DNA of 37,952 nt from NCBI GenBank assembly GCA_964517355.1, contig CAZFCK010000015.1, forward strand, positions 1 to 37,952. Reading direction: 5' to 3'. The stretch is from CAZFCK01 sp964517355 (GTDB lineage Bacteria; Desulfobacterota; Desulfovibrionia; Desulfovibrionales; Desulfovibrionaceae). The notes beneath the pieces are model-generated. The model made no database searches, was not told where the DNA came from, and worked only from the letters and a program-made list of their open reading frames with translations. The position numbers were made by a program, and so were the translations under genes. Shown piece by piece: positions 1-8,032 of the stretch (the stretch's first letter is position 1; every line of letters begins with the position of its first letter).

Positions 1-52
1 CAATTGGAAATTGTTTCAGGGGAGAGCCTTGTTTCAAGGCGAAAATGCGCTA
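1..52 (-). repeat. 105-bp palindromic repeat family, copy A (cut by window edge)
   Basis: The window opens inside a copy of the dispersed three-hairpin repeat seen complete at 32256-32360. Only the part with the central hairpin and the GCCTTG/CAAGGC hairpin is present, in reverse orientation, ending at the GCGCTA terminus. The sequence is essentially identical to the matching half of the copies at 4779 and 12819. Confidence 0.85.
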
Positions 53-152
53 GCGCTCTGAAGTTCCGATCTACTCGGATCCCAAGTGTTCGTACTCCCC
101 TATGGAGAGGGGGGGGCGTCACATCGATGGCGATGTTTCCTTACCGGACAAT

Positions 153-575
153 TTATTCCGCTTCCAACCGACACGCATCACTCTTGAGGCAATTAACTTG
201 GATTTTATCCTTAAAATGCCGTTTTGTGACGATGCCATTGCAGTGAAGGCAGCGAAATCGCACCAATCCGCCGATATTGCAAGCGAGCAACTTGAATTTA
301 CGGGGATCATCCTGGGTCCAGTCCTGTGTTTCACTTCCGCAAAGATCGCATTTTACCTCATAGTTAATGGGATACTTAAAATCCCAATAATTTTTTAGTG
401 CCTCCCAATCAGCCATTGGCTCTTTACGTTCACTCTGTTTCTGAGGTATGGCTGCATGAAATATGGGGGCTATTTTGTCTTTTGTCCGCGTCCACAGCTC
501 TTCGGACACAAAGACTCCAAGAAAATTCCCTTTATCATCATAAAGGTGCGTAAGCTGCTCCCGTTCCTTTGACAT
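153..575 (-). CDS. hypothetical protein with zinc-ribbon-like CxxC pairs
   Basis: This 140-residue protein of unknown function carries two CxxC pairs, CDLC at residues 76-79 and CLHC at 109-112, followed by further cysteines at 129 and 134. The arrangement suggests a metal-binding ribbon, probably zinc. The N-terminal 30 residues (DDKGNFLGVFVSEELW) read like a small beta-hairpin domain. The start is well supported: a strong AAGGAGG Shine-Dalgarno sits just upstream, and a good sigma70-type promoter lies at 608-635. No signal peptide or membrane segment is visible, so it is probably cytosolic. It is divergent from parB and shares its intergenic region. I do not recognise a named family. Confidence 0.75.
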   Translation of the reverse strand: MSKEREQLTHLYDDKGNFLGVFVSEELWTRTKDKIAPIFHAAIPQKQSERKEPMADWEALKNYWDFKYPINYEVKCDLCGSETQDWTQDDPRKFKLLACNIGGLVRFRCLHCNGIVTKRHFKDKIQVNCLKSDACRLEAE

Positions 576-607
576 CGAGGCCTCCTTTTAACTAACCATC
601 TTTTGTA

Positions 608-635
608 ACTATATACTGACAGTTTTCTCTGTCAA
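608..635 (-). promoter_or_regulatory. sigma70-type promoter of the zinc-ribbon gene
   Basis: Reading the minus strand, TTGACA (630-635) and TATAGT (608-613) are separated by 16 bp. The expected start point is near 601, leaving a leader of about 25 nt that contains the AAGGAGG ribosome site of the gene ending at 575. Match is 6/6 at -35 and 5/6 at -10. Confidence 0.6.
617..634. promoter_or_regulatory. candidate operator, inverted repeat between -10 and -35
   Basis: A perfect 6-bp inverted repeat, TGACAG-N6-CTGTCA, lies between the promoter hexamers and overlaps the -35 box. It is well placed to control the minus-strand gene and possibly parB, whose start is 33 bp away. The regulator is unknown. 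Confidence 0.35.
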
Positions 636-666
636 TGAGCGCTTTTCTTGCATCAAGGAGAAATCA

Positions 667-1584
667 ATGGCCGCAACGCAACGAGGTTTAGGCAGGGGAC
701 TTGAAGCATTGTTGAAGACTACTTCCGATACCGCCCCTGATGGTGGCGACATTAAAAATTTACCCATTAATGCGATTCAGCCCAACCCCTATCAACCCCG
801 TCGTCATTTTTCTGAAAGCAGTTTACAAGAATTGGCCACGTCCATACGCTCGCAAGGCGTATTGCAACCAATTATCGTCCGTCTTCTCGAAGGGCAGAGG
901 CCTTCGCGTTATGAACTTATCGCCGGTGAGCGCCGGCTTCGCGCGTCCACGCTTGCAGGTCTCGACACCATTCCCGCAGTGATCAAAAAGATGAGCGATG
1001 AACAAAGCCTCATCTGGGCTATGATTGAAAACTTGCAAAGAGAGGATCTCAACCCCATTGATGAAGCGACCGGACTGCAAAGCCTGCAAAAAAAGCTCGG
1101 CTCAAGCCAAGATGATCTGGCTCGCGCCGTGGGCAAAAGCCGCCCCGCCATTGCGAACGCTTTACGGTTGCTTCAATTACCCGAATCAATACAGGACGAT
1201 CTCGCCAATAATCGACTTACGGCCGGGCATGCGCGCGCATTACTGGGGCTTGATGATGAAAATCAGCAGCTTTTTGTTCGTGACGCTATTGTGCAACAAC
1301 ACCTATCCGTACGCCAAATTGAACAAATTGTCGGCTTCGTCCGCGAACACGGCACAATGCCTGAAGATCTTATCCGTAGCGTACATAAGCGGCCGCAGAA
1401 AAAGTCCGGTCTTGTGCAACAAGAAGTTGAACCTTTCTTTAAAGATGTTCAAAGTAAGCTCGCGGATAAGCTGGCCTTGAAAGTGCGTCTTCAAGGCAGC
1501 CGGGAAAAGGGAAAGGTGGTGTTGAATTACTCATCCGAGGAGCAGCTGCATACCCTTTTGCAATTTTTTGGTATGGACTCCTAA
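667..1584 (+). CDS. parB: ParB/Spo0J-family chromosome partitioning protein
   Basis: A 305-residue ParB, the CTP-dependent DNA clamp that loads at parS and spreads to segregate the chromosome origin region. The N-terminus (RGLGRGLEALL, residues 6-16) is the typical ParA-contact peptide. The ParB/Srx domain follows, with the nucleotide-binding GERRLRA motif at residues 87-93, then a helix-turn-helix region around residues 145-172 (QDDLARAVGKSRPAIANAL) and a C-terminal dimerisation domain. An AAGGAG ribosome site precedes the ATG. No parA gene lies directly upstream; the neighbour there is the divergent zinc-ribbon gene. A near-consensus parS site sits 2.4 kb downstream at 3961, which supports a chromosomal, origin-proximal ParB rather than a plasmid one. 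Confidence 0.95.
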   Translation: MAATQRGLGRGLEALLKTTSDTAPDGGDIKNLPINAIQPNPYQPRRHFSESSLQELATSIRSQGVLQPIIVRLLEGQRPSRYELIAGERRLRASTLAGLDTIPAVIKKMSDEQSLIWAMIENLQREDLNPIDEATGLQSLQKKLGSSQDDLARAVGKSRPAIANALRLLQLPESIQDDLANNRLTAGHARALLGLDDENQQLFVRDAIVQQHLSVRQIEQIVGFVREHGTMPEDLIRSVHKRPQKKSGLVQQEVEPFFKDVQSKLADKLALKVRLQGSREKGKVVLNYSSEEQLHTLLQFFGMDS

Positions 1585-1622
1585 GATGTACTGATCTTCA
1601 AGCAAAGGCAACGCTACATTCC

Positions 1623-2660
1623 ATGAAATCGACCGAATTCACACTACTGTCCAAAGAACTGCTCATAAACGGTCTTGCTACACTCGCTTCGGGGCGTGTA
1701 CTGATCATTGGCGACCTCATGCTTGACAGGTATATTTTTGGAACGGTCGAGCGCATTTCTCCTGAAGCGCCTGTTCCGGTTGTGCGTACCGATTATGAGC
1801 GTCTCAATTTGGGCGGCGCCGGCAATGTGGCGAAAAACATTAGAACCCTTGGCGGCAGTGCGAGCTTGTTATCCTTATGTGGCCAGGATGAACCGGCCAA
1901 GCAACTACAGAAGCTTCTGGACGCCCAGCAAATAAACGCCACGTTGCTGCATGAAGCGTCCCGGTTTACGACCATTAAAACCCGAGTCATCGCGCAGCAT
2001 CAACAAATAGTCCGCATTGACCAGGAATCTCTTGAACGGCAGCCGGACTCCTCCGCATCACGCATGATACGGCACATAGAAACCCTTTATAACGATGCTT
2101 CGACCATCATTATCTCTGATTATGGCAAAGGCGTCGTCACCGATGTTTTTCTTGAACGCATCCTCGAATTCGCGCAAAAAGCCAAGCAGACCGTTCGGAT
2201 ACTCATTGATCCCAAACCCACTAATTTCAATGCATATAGAGGGGGATTTCTCTACACTCCAAATGCCCGGGAAGCCATGGCCTGGTCCGGTGTCGCTCAT
2301 TTCGCCGATCATCACGACATACTCGATGCTGGACGTATCATTATGGAAAAATGCGCATGCCGTAATCTTCTTATCACGCTTGGCCAACAAGGTATGTGTC
2401 TGTTCTTAGAGTCCGGGGAGGTCTTTCATATCCCGGCCATGGCCCAGAAAGTCTTCGACGTCACAGGTGCTGGTGATACCGTTATCGGAGTCGTCGGTCT
2501 TTCCCTTGCCGCCGGTAATTCTTTGCTTGTCAGTTGCTTGCTAGCTAATTATGCTGCCGGCATAGTCGTTGGTGAAGTCGGAGCCGCAAGCGTAGAGCGG
2601 GATTCCATTTCTCATGTCATTCATCAATGGCCGTTACCAAAGATCTCACGCTGGAGTTAA
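1623..2660 (+). CDS. hldA: D-glycero-beta-D-manno-heptose-7-phosphate kinase (RfaE domain I type)
   Basis: A 345-residue PfkB/ribokinase-family kinase of the RfaE/HldE first-domain type, which phosphorylates heptose 7-phosphate at C1 in the ADP-heptose pathway for the lipopolysaccharide inner core. Visible signatures are GDLMLDRY at residues 30-37, the substrate loop NLGGAGNVAKN at 62-72, SDYGKG at 165-170, and the ATP/anion-hole motif DVTGAGDT at 279-286 with the presumed catalytic base D285. The protein stops after the kinase domain, so the nucleotidyltransferase half found in the fused E. coli HldE must be encoded elsewhere. It lies 38 bp after parB in the same direction and 7 bp before the phosphatase gene, consistent with co-transcription. 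Confidence 0.9.
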   Translation: MKSTEFTLLSKELLINGLATLASGRVLIIGDLMLDRYIFGTVERISPEAPVPVVRTDYERLNLGGAGNVAKNIRTLGGSASLLSLCGQDEPAKQLQKLLDAQQINATLLHEASRFTTIKTRVIAQHQQIVRIDQESLERQPDSSASRMIRHIETLYNDASTIIISDYGKGVVTDVFLERILEFAQKAKQTVRILIDPKPTNFNAYRGGFLYTPNAREAMAWSGVAHFADHHDILDAGRIIMEKCACRNLLITLGQQGMCLFLESGEVFHIPAMAQKVFDVTGAGDTVIGVVGLSLAAGNSLLVSCLLANYAAGIVVGEVGAASVERDSISHVIHQWPLPKISRWS

Positions 2661-2667
2661 TGTTTCC

Positions 2668-3951
2668 ATGTCAACTTCTTTTGAAGATACGACGAGTCTC
2701 CGGTTGCAACGTCTTATTCAAGCTAATCAGGCGTTAGCTCAAGTTGAATCTTTGCAGGACTTGTTGCCGCAATTGCTGCGCTTTGCGCAGGAAGTCACCA
2801 ATGCCGAAGCGTCTTCAATCCTGCTTTATAAGCCGGAAACGCAGACCTTGGAATTTACCCTGGCGTACAATGAACAGGAGGGGGCAGCCGAAAATATCAT
2901 CAAGCAGAATATCGAGCTGCCCTTAGGCGAAGGGATCGCTGGATGCGTCGCGTCAACACGCCAATCCATCATTGTTCGAGATGCATGTGCGGACAAACGA
3001 TTTTTTAAGAAAGTCGACAAAATGTCAGGATTTCGAACAAAAAGTATCGTCTGCACGCCGATACTGTATCAAGAGGAGTTGCTGGGGGTCGTACAAGTTC
3101 TCAATGCTAAGGATAAAGCCTTTTTTGATGATCAAGACCTTTTGATATTGGAAAGTTTTTCTCATTTGGCGGCCGTGGCCATGGTACGTTCGCGGATGCT
3201 TGAAGCGATGCTTAAGCAAGAACGTATGCAAGCGCAACTTGATGCCGCAGCACGAATACAGAACAATTTTTTACCCCGCATTCCTGATATCGGTAAGGAA
3301 CATCAGATCTATGCCGTCACACAACCTGCGATTTTTGTAGGCGGTGATTTTTATGATATTATTCCATGCAAAGATCGAAGCGTGCTTTTTTGTGTTGCCG
3401 ATGTCTCAGGAAAGGGCTTACCCGCGGCTCTCATTGGCGCCACGTTGTGGACGACGTTGCGCAGCCTTTATGCCACGCATCAGCGGCCGGCCGAATTGCT
3501 CGGCGCCTTGAATAGTGAGGTCTATCACGTTTTGGCGCAACAGATGTTCGCCACTATGGTCTTGTGCCGTTATTGGCCCAAAAGCGGAAGAGCTTTACTC
3601 GCTCTTGCCGGTCATATTCCACCGATCTGTATTTCTGAGAATTCAATTAAACAACTTAGTCCGATGCATGGGCATCCCATAGGCATAGACAAGGGCGATG
3701 TCTTTAGTGAAATCGAAATAACACTAGGGAAACACGATTCTCTAGTTATGATTTCCGATGGTGTTGTGGAGGCTCGAAATTGTGATGGAGACTTTTATGG
3801 TGAAAATAATGTTACTGACATCTTGACCTCTCGAAAAGCTGACCAGCTGACAGTGCCAAGAGGAAGGCTCTTATTGGAAGATGTCATACGATGGCGGGGC
3901 ATGGCTGAACAAAATGATGATATGACAATCGTTGAAGTTTGGCATAAGTAA
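2668..3951 (+). CDS. GAF-domain SpoIIE/RsbU-type serine phosphatase
   Basis: About 427 residues: an N-terminal GAF sensor (about 25-175), a short helical linker with the AARIQNNFLP element (about 194-203) typical of RsbU-like proteins, and a C-terminal PP2C-type SpoIIE phosphatase. Metal-binding motifs are visible: GGDFYD at 225-230, DVSGKG at 245-250, a SDGVVEA element and NDDM near the C-terminus. It should dephosphorylate a STAS anti-anti-sigma factor, and such a gene follows immediately. I chose the ATG at 2668, which has a GGAG upstream and avoids overlap with hldA; an in-frame start at 2614 would overlap hldA by 47 bp. No HATPase anti-sigma kinase is encoded nearby. The GAF ligand is unknown. 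Confidence 0.9.
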   Translation: MSTSFEDTTSLRLQRLIQANQALAQVESLQDLLPQLLRFAQEVTNAEASSILLYKPETQTLEFTLAYNEQEGAAENIIKQNIELPLGEGIAGCVASTRQSIIVRDACADKRFFKKVDKMSGFRTKSIVCTPILYQEELLGVVQVLNAKDKAFFDDQDLLILESFSHLAAVAMVRSRMLEAMLKQERMQAQLDAAARIQNNFLPRIPDIGKEHQIYAVTQPAIFVGGDFYDIIPCKDRSVLFCVADVSGKGLPAALIGATLWTTLRSLYATHQRPAELLGALNSEVYHVLAQQMFATMVLCRYWPKSGRALLALAGHIPPICISENSIKQLSPMHGHPIGIDKGDVFSEIEITLGKHDSLVMISDGVVEARNCDGDFYGENNVTDILTSRKADQLTVPRGRLLLEDVIRWRGMAEQNDDMTIVEVWHK

Positions 3952-3960
3952 GTTATGCGA

Positions 3961-3976
3961 TGTTTCACGTGAAACG
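3961..3976. promoter_or_regulatory. parS centromere-like site
   Basis: The 16-mer TGTTTCACGTGAAACG matches the widely conserved bacterial parS consensus TGTTTCACGTGAAACA at 15 of 16 positions and keeps the perfect GTTTCACGTGAAAC core. It lies between the phosphatase and STAS genes, 2.4 kb from parB, where such sites typically occur. It presumably loads ParB and marks the origin-proximal domain. Confidence 0.9.
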
Positions 3977-3998
3977 TTCTATGATCTTGGAGAGAATA

Positions 3999-4310
3999 AT
4001 GGCTGACAAAAAGGATATTTGGGCAATACAGGTCGATAAAAACGGGATTGTCAAAATGAGTGGGGAAATTGATTACACGGTGACTCCTAAGATCAGAACG
4101 GGCTTGCTCAATTATATTGAAAAAACGCAGGGCCCCCTCAAAATGGATCTTGCCGATTTGAATTATCTGGATAGCTCTGGCCTGGCTGTCTTTATCGAAG
4201 CAAGGAGACATCTGGTGGAACAAGGACGCTCCTTGGAAATTCTCTCGGTTACTCCTGAAGTGAAGAAAATTTTTCAGCTTACGCAAGTCGACAAACTCTT
4301 TGGCCTTTAG
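3999..4310 (+). CDS. STAS-domain anti-anti-sigma factor
   Basis: A 103-residue single STAS domain of the SpoIIAA/RsbV type. The signature YLDSSGLAVFIEAR (residues 56-69) contains the serine normally phosphorylated by an anti-sigma kinase, here S59. Presumably the neighbouring SpoIIE-type phosphatase reactivates it. The ATG at 3999 has TTGGAGAG 5-6 nt upstream and yields a normal-length domain. The in-frame ATG at 3960 would put the start codon directly against parS and adds 13 unusual residues, so I reject it. Partner anti-sigma and sigma factors are not in the window; such modules may also control non-sigma outputs. Confidence 0.9.
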   Translation: MADKKDIWAIQVDKNGIVKMSGEIDYTVTPKIRTGLLNYIEKTQGPLKMDLADLNYLDSSGLAVFIEARRHLVEQGRSLEILSVTPEVKKIFQLTQVDKLFGL

Positions 4311-4319
4311 GCAATCAAC

Positions 4320-4535
4320 ATGCCGAAAAAGTCTCCAAGAGCGGCATATGCCTTTATGCAGCAGCTTGTGCTGATGTATGCCTGTGTCTTTGTGCTTATA
4401 CCACGGCTGGCATATTCATGCGCTTCCCAGGCCCTTTCTCTATGGCAGCGAAGTATGCTTAGCCTCTTTGGAATGGTTTTGCTCGTATTCCTCATACGCT
4501 TTATCCTTCATTTACGCCACGGCCTAGGGAAATGA
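4320..4535 (+). CDS. possible small membrane protein
   Basis: A 71-residue reading frame 9 bp after the STAS gene in the same direction. It has hydrophobic stretches at about residues 15-30 and 46-63 and a basic N-terminus (MPKKSPR), compatible with two membrane helices. Only a weak AGGCA-like ribosome site precedes it, and an overlapping minus-strand frame of similar length exists. Its position between the STAS gene and the terminator at 4728 is the main support. No family recognised. Confidence 0.4.
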   Translation: MPKKSPRAAYAFMQQLVLMYACVFVLIPRLAYSCASQALSLWQRSMLSLFGMVLLVFLIRFILHLRHGLGK

Positions 4536-4727
4536 AGAGGAGGCGAAGCCTTTTCTGTTGATTGCAGTCGTATGGCAGGGGGGTGGGGCAATGCGGGCTT
4601 CAAGGAAAAATGGGCGTTGATTGCAAAGATTTCAACGTTGCTGTCATTGATTCGATCAACTGTACTACCAGGGGTGTATATCGCAAAAAAAGCGTTTCAT
4701 AATCATTAAGTATCAAGCCGTACCGTG

Positions 4728-4755
4728 AAAGCTGCCATTACAGTGGCAGCTTTTT
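4728..4755 (+). terminator. intrinsic terminator of the parB-STAS run
   Basis: A perfect 10-bp stem (AAAGCTGCCA / TGGCAGCTTT) with a 6-nt loop ends in a run of five T. It is the first good terminator downstream of parB-hldA-phosphatase-STAS. The 190 bp between the last reading frame and this hairpin show no gene I can name; a small 3'-UTR-derived RNA is possible. Confidence 0.8.
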
Positions 4756-4778
4756 CGTTGTGTTTTGGTCTTATGTAC

Positions 4779-4882
4779 TAGCGCATTTTCGCCTTGAAAC
4801 AAGGCTCTCCCCTGAAACAATTTCCAATTGTTCCAGGGAAATGCATAAGAGCATCTAGCGCTTTTCAAGCGTGAGATGCTCT
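4779..4882 (+). repeat. 105-bp palindromic repeat family, copy B
   Basis: A full-length copy bounded by TA on both sides. It holds the three hairpins described for the copy at 32256 and is nearly identical to it. Confidence 0.9.
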
Positions 4883-5582
4883 AATTATGTCATCATGATG
4901 AATCGAGAGCGCTGCCGAGGGGTATATACTGGACACTTGAGAGTTGCCCGCGAGGTCAATAAGGCAAAGTGAAATTGAAATGATGTTGTGGGAAGTACCG
5001 CTCCACAATCCGATAAGAGGAAATGCATCCATGATCCAGAAGATATCTTAGAGCCTGACTCTAAAATACAATTGATTATGGTAGATCGTACTAAAAAAAT
5101 GGAAAGCTTGGGAAGGGGAGAGCGCGAGCAGGGGAAAGCCTAGCTCTGCTGTCGCCATCCGTAAGGCGCGAAACGACCGCGCTTTATGGATGGCGCTAAC
5201 AAAGGGTTTCCCCTCTCGCATTGTATCTCGAAACGAATTTTGAAACACTGCCTTGAAACATTGTCAAATAACATATTTTTGGCTTGCCATAATGATTTGG
5301 AGATTTTGAGGAATCTTCCAAAAATCATGTAGTCTCTGGGGACATTTGGATTTTAACTACAACCCAGCATAGAATAATTCCGTTTCATGCTCAGAAAGTC
5401 AGCGCGAAGACACACTTTCCACATTGCAGAAGGAGTTATCCGATGAAAGGAATGAATGAGTAAAAGAATGTCAAAAGAGAAATGGGAATGACGAAAAAGT
5501 GGGGAATGGAAAATCTCAGTACAGTGCTTAGGAATAAGGCCCTTGAGTCAGAATCATCCTTCTCTCAGGTCCTTTGATCTAC
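4883..5582. other. gene-free stretch between repeat B and hydB
   Basis: About 700 bp without a credible gene. The short frames here lack ribosome sites and family features. I see no clear RNA gene; the 3' end of the hydAB transcript must lie in this stretch, but no obvious U-tailed hairpin is visible. Confidence 0.6.
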
Positions 5583-5957
5583 CTATTCATAAGGGTAGCC
5601 GCCGGCGAATTCGGCGGCCCTTGGATTGGGATACGCCCCTTGTTCCTTGATTTTATTGAGAGGAGCGGATTTGTCGATCCACGTCGTATGGAGGAGGTGG
5701 TGCGATTTATGACCCAATGGCTCCTTCAAATACGCGGTATAGAGTTCGATCACTTGAGGGTTGTCTTGTGATGCGCGTATGGGAAAAGCTGCATCGGCCG
5801 CATACACACCCTGAATGCGATCCACCATATAGTCTTTGAGTTGTTTGGCGGCGGCCAAGGCCTTGCCGGACATGCGAAGTCCAATCAACATGGTGCCGCA
5901 GGCAAGACAGCCTGCTTTGAGGAATTGACGCCGGGTAAAACTTGCTATGTTCATCAC
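5583..5957 (-). CDS. hydB: periplasmic [FeFe] hydrogenase small subunit
   Basis: A 124-residue protein matching the small subunit of Desulfovibrio periplasmic [FeFe] hydrogenase. The N-terminus is a twin-arginine signal (TRRQFLKAG at about residues 8-16, then a hydrophobic stretch ending near GKALAAA). The mature part contains the family pattern RASQDNPQV, LGHKSHHLLH and a C-terminal PNPRAAEF...YPYE. It wraps around the catalytic subunit and supplies the Tat signal for export of the folded pair, since HydA has none. It starts 7 bp after hydA and is clearly co-transcribed. Confidence 0.97.
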   Translation of the reverse strand: MMNIASFTRRQFLKAGCLACGTMLIGLRMSGKALAAAKQLKDYMVDRIQGVYAADAAFPIRASQDNPQVIELYTAYLKEPLGHKSHHLLHTTWIDKSAPLNKIKEQGAYPNPRAAEFAGGYPYE

Positions 5958-5964
5958 ACACTCC

Positions 5965-7230
5965 TTATATCTTGTTCGCGGACATCATTGACAAACGTTT
6001 ATTGAGTCCGGCATACATTTTGGTGGTGCGTTGATCCATGGCCTCGAGGACGCCGGGCAATATGGGCTGCCCCCCTCCACAAACACACCCGCCTGGGCAG
6101 GCCATGAATTCGATAAAATGATAGGGGCAGTTGCCGGATTTCACCTCTTCGCAGATTTCCTGGAAACGCTTGGCGCCATGCACCACAGCCACATTGACTT
6201 TAACATCTCCGACAGTCACCGTGCCTTCTTTGCGCCCTTTCAATCCGCGAACCATTTTGAAATCCCAGCTTTCGGGCTTCTGTCCCGTCACGGCCTGGTA
6301 GGCGAAGCGCAACGCGGCTTCCATAACGCCGCCAGTGACCGCGAAAATGGTCGCGGCGCCCGTGGAGTCGCCCATAAGCGCATCTCTCGGCCCATCTTCC
6401 AATGAGGCTAAGTCAATACCTGCCTGTTTGATCATGTAAGCCAGCTCACGTGTCGTGATCGTGGCGTCAATATCCTGGAAGCCACTGGCATTGAGCTCCG
6501 GCCGCAACCCTTCATATTTCTTCGCGGTACAAGGCATTATGGAGACAGTATAGACCTGGGCGGGATCATACTTCATGGTTTCAGCGCCATAAGTCTTTGA
6601 AAGGGGCCCCATCATGCCGATGGGAGATTTGCAGCTGGAGAGATTCGGGATCAGTTCCGGATAAAAAACCTCGACATACTTCTGCCAGGCCGGACAGCAG
6701 GAAGTGAACTGAGGCAAGGGGCTTGAACTCTTTTTCGTGAGACGGCTGAGGAATTCGGAACCTTCCTCCCAAATAGTGACATCGGCTGTGAACTCGTTAT
6801 CCCAGACATGGGCAAAGCCGAGTTGTTGCAAAGCACGCAACATCTTCTCAGTAGTTACGGCGCCCAACGGCATACCGAAAGCGTCGCCAAGGGCATAGCG
6901 AACGGCTGGGGCGGGCATTGCAATAACTTTTGTCTGAGGGTCCTTCAACTTTTGGTCAATCTCTTTGACCCAGGATTGGACTTCGTAAATAGCGTTTTCA
7001 GGGCAATGGGTTAAGCACTGTCCGCAGTTGATGCAAATTTCCTGATGCGGGATGGTATGAGCGTCGCCACTTTCCCCAAATATTGCTCCAGTGGGGCAAT
7101 AGCTTTGGCAAGTGTCACAACCGATACACTTCTCGGGATCGATTTGGACGAAAAACAATGCATCAGGATTCGTCTTTTTTTCCGGAACCTGATCTTCATA
7201 ATAGATTTTTTCCATTTCAATACGCCCCAT
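5965..7230 (-). CDS. hydA: periplasmic [FeFe] hydrogenase large (catalytic) subunit
   Basis: A 421-residue catalytic subunit that reversibly oxidises H2 and passes electrons to periplasmic cytochrome c3. Two ferredoxin-type [4Fe-4S] sites are complete: C35/C38/C41/C45 and C66/C69/C72/C76. The H-cluster motifs are intact: TSCCPAW with the proton-relay C178 and ligand C179, MPCTAKKYE with C234 and K237, and EFMACPGGCVCGGGQP with E374, C378 and C382. These numbers equal those of the crystallised D. desulfuricans enzyme, which supports the chosen ATG; AAGGAGGG lies just upstream. No signal peptide is present, consistent with Tat co-export by HydB. Maturation needs HydE and HydF, encoded at 10.5-12.7 kb, plus HydG, not seen here. 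Confidence 0.98.
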   Translation of the reverse strand: MGRIEMEKIYYEDQVPEKKTNPDALFFVQIDPEKCIGCDTCQSYCPTGAIFGESGDAHTIPHQEICINCGQCLTHCPENAIYEVQSWVKEIDQKLKDPQTKVIAMPAPAVRYALGDAFGMPLGAVTTEKMLRALQQLGFAHVWDNEFTADVTIWEEGSEFLSRLTKKSSSPLPQFTSCCPAWQKYVEVFYPELIPNLSSCKSPIGMMGPLSKTYGAETMKYDPAQVYTVSIMPCTAKKYEGLRPELNASGFQDIDATITTRELAYMIKQAGIDLASLEDGPRDALMGDSTGAATIFAVTGGVMEAALRFAYQAVTGQKPESWDFKMVRGLKGRKEGTVTVGDVKVNVAVVHGAKRFQEICEEVKSGNCPYHFIEFMACPGGCVCGGGQPILPGVLEAMDQRTTKMYAGLNKRLSMMSANKI

Positions 7231-7259
7231 GACTAACCCTCCTTGCCAAAAGTTAAACG

Positions 7260-7287
7260 TTTATAATGAAATATAAAAAATAGTCAG
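7260..7287 (-). promoter_or_regulatory. candidate promoter of hydAB
   Basis: On the minus strand CTGACT (7282-7287) and TATAAA (7260-7265) are 16 bp apart, about 30 bp upstream of the hydA start. The -10 is 5/6; the -35 is only 4/6. The surrounding sequence is AT-rich, so the match could be fortuitous. Confidence 0.35.
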
Positions 7288-8032
7288 TGGGTTTTATATG
7301 GTACGCAGCAGCATGAAATGAAGGTCAAAAGTATTGATGACAGACCGCCGGATGAGCACGACGGTTAGCACGGCACGGATTTGGCGCCTTGCGCTACATA
7401 AAAAAGAAGAAAATATAACACGAATCAAGCAATATCATACAGTACAAGAAAAGCAAGAAAAAAGAGGAAATCGCGTAACTTATAAAAAGAATTGCATTAT
7501 CGAGAAGAAATGCCAAAGAATAAAAAAATAAAAATTAGTGAGATAACATTAAGTACCTCGTGTAACCTGCTGTCAGGTCGAGTTGGTTTGAAGCATGTGG
7601 ATGTTACGAAAAATTGACTTGTGTAATGAATGGACGTAATAATGATTGAAATACAGAAAAGAATTGGCCCCAGGCGTAAGCGATCTTTGTGGTTACCGAC
7701 CAAGATGCAGAAAGACGCCATGTGGTAAAAAAATATAGAAATCGGCAGTAATAGAGGGTCAATAAAATGAATGCAAGTTGGTGTGGGGCTCTGTTCCGAC
7801 CACAGCCAGAGGGAGCGCCCCTTGGTCCAGCGCTTATCGTTAACATACGGACATACATGTTACGTCCGTTACACCATTTTGTGGTTTAATAACCCGTTGA
7901 ATGCAGCTCGGATTCGAAGTCAATGCGCGCTAGGCGGCGGTCCACATCGAAAATGCGGAAATGGAATGACATGAAGCTGCGTGGCGAGCGAAAGGTTGTG
8001 TCCATATAATGCTGTAAAAATAGGAGGGGCGG
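7288..8032. other. hydA to TM1266-regulator divergent intergenic region
   Basis: About 745 bp between hydA and the regulator gene, with no credible coding sequence on either strand. The left half is AT-rich and A-tract-rich. The only element I can point to is the inverted repeat at 7847-7869. Confidence 0.55.
7847..7869. promoter_or_regulatory. candidate operator in the hydrogenase regulatory region
   Basis: An inverted repeat with ACGGAC and GTCCGT arms separated by 11 bp (23 bp overall) lies upstream of the TM1266-family gene in the divergent hyd intergenic region. Length and spacing suit a dimeric regulator. No named family consensus is matched. Confidence 0.3.

Noticed and set aside
2614..2667. 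N-terminal extension of the SpoIIE-type phosphatase
   Set aside because: It overlaps the hldA end and adds residues without family similarity; the ATG at 2668 has a ribosome site.
7371..7385. Sigma54-like sequence CGGCACGGATTTGGC
   Set aside because: The GG and GC spacing fits, but the -12 element is TGGC rather than TTGC, and the nearest gene in that direction starts 650 bp away.
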